Source: Acidobacteriota bacterium (lineage in GTDB: Bacteria; Acidobacteriota; Vicinamibacteria; Vicinamibacterales; JAFNAJ01). Taken from it: a DNA stretch of 8,550 bases. Within the stretch, counting starts at the first letter, position 1. Each line of letters begins with the position of its first letter. A model generated the notes under the pieces. That model was not told where the DNA came from. It saw nothing but the letters and a program-made list of their open reading frames with translations, and did no database searches. The stretch lies in the NCBI GenBank assembly GCA_017860085.1, contig JAFNAJ010000091.1, positions 1-8,550 of the forward strand, in the 5' to 3' direction. The position numbers were made by a program, and so were the translations under genes. Of the stretch, positions 5,278 through 8,550 are shown piece by piece.

Positions 5278-6489
5278 ATGACCACCCGCCTCTACTACAC
5301 CGAGCCCTGGCGACGGGAGTTCGACGCGGAGGTCGTGGACGTCACCGACGTTGGCGGCCGGCGCGCCGTTCGTCTCGACCGAACGGCCTTCTACCCGACA
5401 TCTGGCGGGCAGCCGTTCGACACGGGAACCATCGGCGAGGCGCGCGTCGTGGACGTGACGGAGGACGAAGCCTCGGGCGAGGTGCAGCATGTCATCGACG
5501 GCGCGGTGTCCGTGGGCGACCGCGTGCGTGGCGTGATCGACTGGACACGCCGCTTCGACCACATGCAGCAGCACACGGGGCAGCACATGCTGTCGGCCGC
5601 GTTTGCGCACGGGCATGGCGTGCGCACCGAGAGCTTCCACCTCGGAGCGGACGTGTCGACGATCGACCTGGCGCGCGAGGTGTCGGCCGATGAGATCGCG
5701 ACGGCCGAGGCGGAAGCCAACCGGGTGGTCTGGGAGGATCGCCCCGTGGCGATCCGGTTCGTGGCCGAAGACGAGGCGGCGCGGCTCCCGCTGCGGAAGC
5801 AGCCGGTGAAGAGCGGCCGTCTCCGGCTCATCGAGGTCGAGGGCTTCGACCTGTCGGCCTGTGGCGGCACGCACGTGTCACGCACGGGGGCCATTGGGAT
5901 CATCGCCGTTCGTGGCTGGGAACGCTTCCGTGGCGGGTCGCGCCTCACGTTCGTCTGCGGACGCCGCGCGCTGGGTGCGCTCCGCGCCCTGCGGGACTCG
6001 GCCGATGGAGCAGCGCGCCAGCTCACGGTGCACCCCGACGAATTACCCGCCGCGGTGGAGCGTCTGCTGGTCGAGCGCAAGGAGACGCAGCGAGAGCTGC
6101 GGGGGTATGTCGAGCGCCTTGCCAGGTACCAGGGCGAGGAACTGGCCCAGGGCGCCGAACGGGTTGGCGCCGTGGCGATCGTCGTCGAGGCGCTCGAGGG
6201 CTACGATGCCAATGCCCTGAAGGTCGTCGGGACGCGGCTCGTGCGCGAGCCCGGCCGGATCGCCGTGTTGTTTTCGCGTGCGCGCCCGGCGCTCGTGATC
6301 GCGTTGCGGAGCGGCGACGTGGCGTCGGTGGACTGCGGCGCGCTCGTCCGGGAGCTTTTCGCTCGCTTTGGCGGCAAGGGTGGCGGACGTCCGGACCTGG
6401 CCCAGGGCGGCGGGCTGGAGGCTTCCCCGGACGCCCTGGTCACCGCGGCCCGCGAACTGGTCGGTCTGGGGCGTCTCCCGCCCGGCTGA
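5278..6489 (+). CDS. alaX: alanyl-tRNA editing protein AlaX (long form, with DHHA1 domain)
   Basis: The protein is a free-standing homologue of the AlaRS editing domain. The family hydrolyses mischarged Ser- or Gly-tRNA(Ala) in the cytoplasm. With the start at 5278 it has 403 residues. The N-terminal beta barrel (about 1-90) carries FYPTSGGQPFDTG. The editing core has the zinc motif HTGQH (His99, His103) and SACGGTH (Cys195, His199). A coiled-coil-like helix follows at about 255-292. The C-terminal DHHA1 domain (about 295-400) ends with the glycine-rich RFGGKGGGRPDLAQGGG. Length and order fit long AlaX proteins, with no aminoacylation domain, so it is not a fragment of alaS. The start is uncertain. 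ATG 5278 gives MTTRLYYTEPW, the usual AlaX beginning. ATG 5266 adds only four residues and overlaps a possible -10 element. It is divergent from the selenoprotein operon. Confidence 0.93.
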   Translation: MTTRLYYTEPWRREFDAEVVDVTDVGGRRAVRLDRTAFYPTSGGQPFDTGTIGEARVVDVTEDEASGEVQHVIDGAVSVGDRVRGVIDWTRRFDHMQQHTGQHMLSAAFAHGHGVRTESFHLGADVSTIDLAREVSADEIATAEAEANRVVWEDRPVAIRFVAEDEAARLPLRKQPVKSGRLRLIEVEGFDLSACGGTHVSRTGAIGIIAVRGWERFRGGSRLTFVCGRRALGALRALRDSADGAARQLTVHPDELPAAVERLLVERKETQRELRGYVERLARYQGEELAQGAERVGAVAIVVEALEGYDANALKVVGTRLVREPGRIAVLFSRARPALVIALRSGDVASVDCGALVRELFARFGGKGGGRPDLAQGGGLEASPDALVTAARELVGLGRLPPG

Positions 6490-6509
6490 GGCACGCCAGA
6501 GCCGCACGC

Positions 6510-6526
6510 CCGGTCGCGCAGACCGG
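6510..6526 (+). terminator. weak hairpin after alaX, possible terminator
   Basis: CCGGTC (6510-6515) and GACCGG (6521-6526) form a perfect 6-bp stem with loop GCGCA, 20 bases after the alaX stop. There is no immediate U tract; the nearest T-rich stretch is at 6537-6545. It could be an inefficient terminator or only a chance GC hairpin. Confidence 0.3.
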
Positions 6527-6598
6527 CGGTACATCCCTTGCTTTTGGACGGTTGCGACCCCGTTAGTGCCGGTTTTCTGTCGGTGTCGTGTGTCGCCA

Positions 6599-6630
6599 GA
6601 ACCTTGGAACCCTGGGCCCCTAGAACCCTG
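6599..6630 (+). repeat. four-unit 8-bp tandem repeat before dsrC
   Basis: The units are GAACCTTG (6599-6606), GAACCCTG (6607-6614), a degenerate GGCCCCTA (6615-6622) and GAACCCTG (6623-6630). They run at an exact period of eight and end three bases before the dsrC ATG. The array occupies the place where a Shine-Dalgarno would be, and none is visible there. Confidence 0.55.
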
Positions 6631-6633
6631 AAA

Positions 6634-6945
6634 ATGTCTACGAACGCACCCGTCCTTGAGCTGAACGACGAGGGATTCCTCGTGCACCCGGAGGTCTGGG
6701 ACCGCGACGTGGCCCTCGCGCTCGCCCGCGACCAGGAGGGCCTGTCAGGCCTCAACGAGAAGCACTGGGCGGTGGTGGACTACATCCGCACCTACTGGCT
6801 CGAGCACGGGATGGCGCCGATGGTGCGTGCGCTCTGTCAGCACACGGGCCTGCGGCTCCGGGAGGTCTACGAGCTCTTCCCTTCGGGTCCGGCCAAGGGC
6901 GCGTGCAAGGTCGCGGGTCTTCCCAAGCCCGACGGCTGCGTCTAA
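6634..6945 (+). CDS. dsrC: DsrC/TusE-family sulfur-carrier protein (two-cysteine DsrC)
   Basis: The 103-residue product fits the DsrC family length. It begins MSTNAPVLELNDEGFLVHPEVW, with the conserved helical middle HWAVVDYIRTYWLEHG (44-59). It ends with the flexible arm FPSGPAKGACKVAGLPKPDGCV. Both functional cysteines are present: Cys91 and the penultimate Cys102, eleven residues apart as in true DsrC. TusE-type proteins keep only the last one. An extra Cys68 also occurs. DsrC carries sulfur as a persulfide or trisulfide between its two cysteines, and DsrMK-type complexes reduce it. The genes directly downstream are DsrM-like and DsrK-like, which supports this role. I chose ATG 6634 because family similarity starts there; the open frame back to 6538 is unlike DsrC. 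No Shine-Dalgarno is seen, and an octamer repeat abuts the start. Confidence 0.93.
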   Translation: MSTNAPVLELNDEGFLVHPEVWDRDVALALARDQEGLSGLNEKHWAVVDYIRTYWLEHGMAPMVRALCQHTGLRLREVYELFPSGPAKGACKVAGLPKPDGCV

Positions 6946-6991
6946 CCGGAAAAGGGGACAGGCACTGCCGATCGTCGTCCGGATTCTCGAC

Positions 6992-7624
6992 ATGGGCATA
7001 CTACGCACGCTGGCCGGCCTCGCCTTCCTGGTGTCGATCGCTGCCCTGACGTGGCAGGCGCGGCGCGCACTCAGCCAGGGCCCACCGCGGGTCGAGGCTC
7101 CGCCGCGCGGTCGCGCTCGCGATGGCGTGGCCTACGCCTTCGGCCGGGGGATGAGTCCATGGGCCAAGGAGAGCGCACGGCTGCACCCCGCCGTGTACGT
7201 GGCCGGCGTCCTCTACCACGTTGGCATCTTCACGAGTATCGGGGTCGTGGGACTCGTCGTCGCGGGAGCGCCCTGGCTCGACCGCGTTTCGGTTGTCGTC
7301 GCGCCGCTCCTCGCGCTCTCGGCCGTGGCCGGTATCGGCTTACTGGCACGGCGGGTCGCGACGCCAGGGATTCGCACGGTGAGCAGCCCGGACGATTACG
7401 CCTCGAACCTCGCCGCCACGCTGCTCATCGTCGCCGCACTGGTGTCGATGGCCAGTGACGGGCCCGCACCCTCGCTGCTGGTCGTGGCGACGCTCGTGTT
7501 CCTCTACGCCCCGCTCGGCAAGATTCGGCACTGCGTGTTCTTCTTCCTCGCCCGGGCCGGTTTCGGCCGGCTGCTGGGTCGTCGCGGCGTGCTGCCCGGC
7601 GTTGCGCACGGGGCCCGTCCGTGA
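6992..7624 (+). CDS. DsrM/NarI-like haem b membrane subunit (short)
   Basis: The product is 210 residues with about five membrane spans: 3-20, 66-92, 98-119, 138-154 and 160-187. HPAVYVAGVLYHVGIF (65-80) places two histidines 11 residues apart at the start of span 2, and KIRHCVFFF (177-185) adds His180. In NarI and DsrM such histidines ligate haem b for electron exchange with quinones. Only three candidates are seen here, so one haem is more likely than two. DsrM proteins are usually longer, about 300 residues or more. The ATG at 6992 is the first plausible start after dsrC; the frame is open further upstream but lies inside dsrC. Only a weak ribosome site precedes it. Its stop overlaps the next GTG (GTGA), coupling it to the Fe-S subunit. 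It is probably the quinone-side partner of the downstream protein; the exact family name is uncertain. Confidence 0.8.
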   Translation: MGILRTLAGLAFLVSIAALTWQARRALSQGPPRVEAPPRGRARDGVAYAFGRGMSPWAKESARLHPAVYVAGVLYHVGIFTSIGVVGLVVAGAPWLDRVSVVVAPLLALSAVAGIGLLARRVATPGIRTVSSPDDYASNLAATLLIVAALVSMASDGPAPSLLVVATLVFLYAPLGKIRHCVFFFLARAGFGRLLGRRGVLPGVAHGARP

Positions 7625-8550
7625 GCGCCGGATCCGATCCACGGCCCGCACCCGTCGGCGCCTTCGAGGCCGCGCTGGCGAACCTGACAGACGACACACT
7701 GGCGAAGGTGCGTCGGGCGTTCCACGCGGCCCTGCACCGTGGCGACGCCGTGCACCTCGAGGCGTGCGTGCACTGCGGTCTGTGCGCCGAAAGCTGTCAT
7801 TACGCGCGCGTGGACGACGAGACGCAGTCGCTGCCGGCCTACAAGCTCGATCTCATCGCATCCGTCTATCGTCGCGATCGATCTTGGCTGGGCCGTGTCG
7901 CCCCGCACTGGGTCGGTGCGCGAGATCTCGACGCCGACACAGTCCGCGAGTGGGTGGATGCGCTGTTCGGCCGGTGCACGATGTGCGGCCGCTGCATGGT
8001 CAACTGCACGATTGGCATCGACGTGCCGACGCTCGTACGAGCCGCGCGAAGCGCGCTGGCGGCCGCGGGTCTGGTTCCTCCGGAGCTGCAGGCCACGGTC
8101 GACCGGGCTCTCACCTCGGGCAACAACATGGGCATCTCGCGGGACGAATGGGTCGAAACGGTGCGCTGGCTCGAGGACGAGCTGCGGGCCGAGCTCGACG
8201 ACCCCTCCGTACGGATGCCGCTCGACGAGCCCAACGCGACGTTTCTCTACACAGTCAACCCGCGCGAACCCAAGTTCTTCCCGCTGTCGCTCATGGCGGC
8301 CGCCCAGATCTTCCACCAGGCCGGCGAGCGGTGGACCTTGTCGAGCGACAATTTCGACCTGACGAACTACGGCTTCTTCTCCGGTGACGACGGGGCGGCC
8401 GCGACGATCGCCGCGCGGCTCGTCGCGTCGGCTCGCGAGCTGCGAACAGGCACCATCGTGTTGGGCGAGTGCGGTCACGGGTTCGCAGCGAGCCGATGGC
8501 ACGGCCCCTCGTGGATGGGAGCCGCGCCAGACGTCACGTATCGAAGCGTC
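7621..8550 (+). CDS. DsrK/HdrD-like (Fe-S)-binding protein, 3' end outside window
   Basis: This open frame runs 310 codons to the window edge without a stop. The GTG at 7621 overlaps the stop of the membrane subunit. Two ferredoxin-type [4Fe-4S] motifs of the form C-x2-C-x2-C-x3-C are present: CVHCGLCAESC (Cys49, 52, 55, 59) and CTMCGRCMVNC (Cys119, 122, 125, 129). Further on, FDLTNYGFFSGD (about 245-256) and GECGHG (282-287, Cys284) match the catalytic part of DsrK and HdrD relatives. There a non-cubane cluster binds near a disulfide or trisulfide substrate. The remaining catalytic cysteines would lie beyond 8550. It probably passes electrons between the membrane haem subunit and the DsrC disulfide or trisulfide; this is inferred from family and order. 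It could also be a generic HdrD-like protein with another thiol partner. Confidence 0.88.
   Translation, partial: MSAGSDPRPAPVGAFEAALANLTDDTLAKVRRAFHAALHRGDAVHLEACVHCGLCAESCHYARVDDETQSLPAYKLDLIASVYRRDRSWLGRVAPHWVGARDLDADTVREWVDALFGRCTMCGRCMVNCTIGIDVPTLVRAARSALAAAGLVPPELQATVDRALTSGNNMGISRDEWVETVRWLEDELRAELDDPSVRMPLDEPNATFLYTVNPREPKFFPLSLMAAAQIFHQAGERWTLSSDNFDLTNYGFFSGDDGAAATIAARLVASARELRTGTIVLGECGHGFAASRWHGPSWMGAAPDVTYRSV

Noticed and set aside
6538..6633. N-terminal extension of dsrC
   Set aside because: The added residues are Pro/Cys-rich, are partly coded by the octamer repeat, and precede the normal DsrC beginning.
6827..6991. N-terminal extension of the membrane subunit
   Set aside because: It lies out of frame on dsrC and is Arg/Ser-rich; the hydrophobic first span starts right after ATG 6992.
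7455..8387. 310-codon + frame and the 332-codon minus frame at 7504-8502
   Set aside because: Both are Arg-rich shadows of the DsrK-like gene, whose own frame has two Fe-S motifs and starts at 7621 with a stop overlap.
1..8550. CRISPR array, tRNA, rRNA or insertion sequence
   Set aside because: I saw no regularly spaced repeats, no tRNA-like cloverleaf, no rRNA sequence and no transposase or terminal inverted repeats.

Overview
This is a GC-rich, gene-dense bacterial window. Genes are tightly packed, and four neighbouring pairs share stop/start overlaps of the GTGA or ATGA type. The content includes a PEGA-domain membrane protein, a GT-C-like membrane protein, a secreted cyclophilin, a DsrC/DsrM/DsrK-like module and a probable selenoprotein. 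It fits an uncultured or environmental Acidobacteriota lineage such as Vicinamibacteria. That placement is an inference from style and gene content; no marker gene is present.

Layout. (1) Positions 36-2148, + strand: a coupled operon of a PEGA-domain membrane protein, endonuclease III (nth) and a signal-peptide cyclophilin (peptidyl-prolyl isomerase). (2) Positions 5187-2114, - strand: a second operon running the other way. It begins with a small ArsC/Spx-like thioredoxin-fold protein (4855-5187) whose catalytic first Cys codon is an in-frame TGA. A polytopic GT-C-like membrane protein and a DUF72 (YecE-type) protein follow. The DUF72 gene converges on the cyclophilin gene and overlaps it by 35 bp. 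(3) Positions 5278-6489, + strand: a stand-alone alanyl-tRNA editing protein (long AlaX with a DHHA1 tail), divergent from operon 2. (4) Positions 6634 to the window end, + strand: a true two-cysteine DsrC, a small NarI/DsrM-like haem b membrane protein, and a DsrK/HdrD-like iron-sulfur protein cut by the window edge. No dsrAB is visible.

The most notable item is the gene at 4855-5187. It would normally be missed or called broken because of its UGA at codon 12. That UGA sits exactly at the redox-active position (U-x-x-C). It is followed by a perfect 6-bp hairpin with a 5-nt AGUUA loop, 21 nt downstream, which has the geometry and loop G expected of a bacterial SECIS. The rest of the frame is intact, with a GTG start and a strong Shine-Dalgarno. 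I read it as a selenocysteine-containing ArsC/Spx-family protein. Other points of interest are the dsrC-dsrM-dsrK-like module without sulfite reductase, a four-unit octanucleotide tandem array abutting the dsrC start codon, and a palindrome-bearing in-frame insertion in the DUF72 gene.
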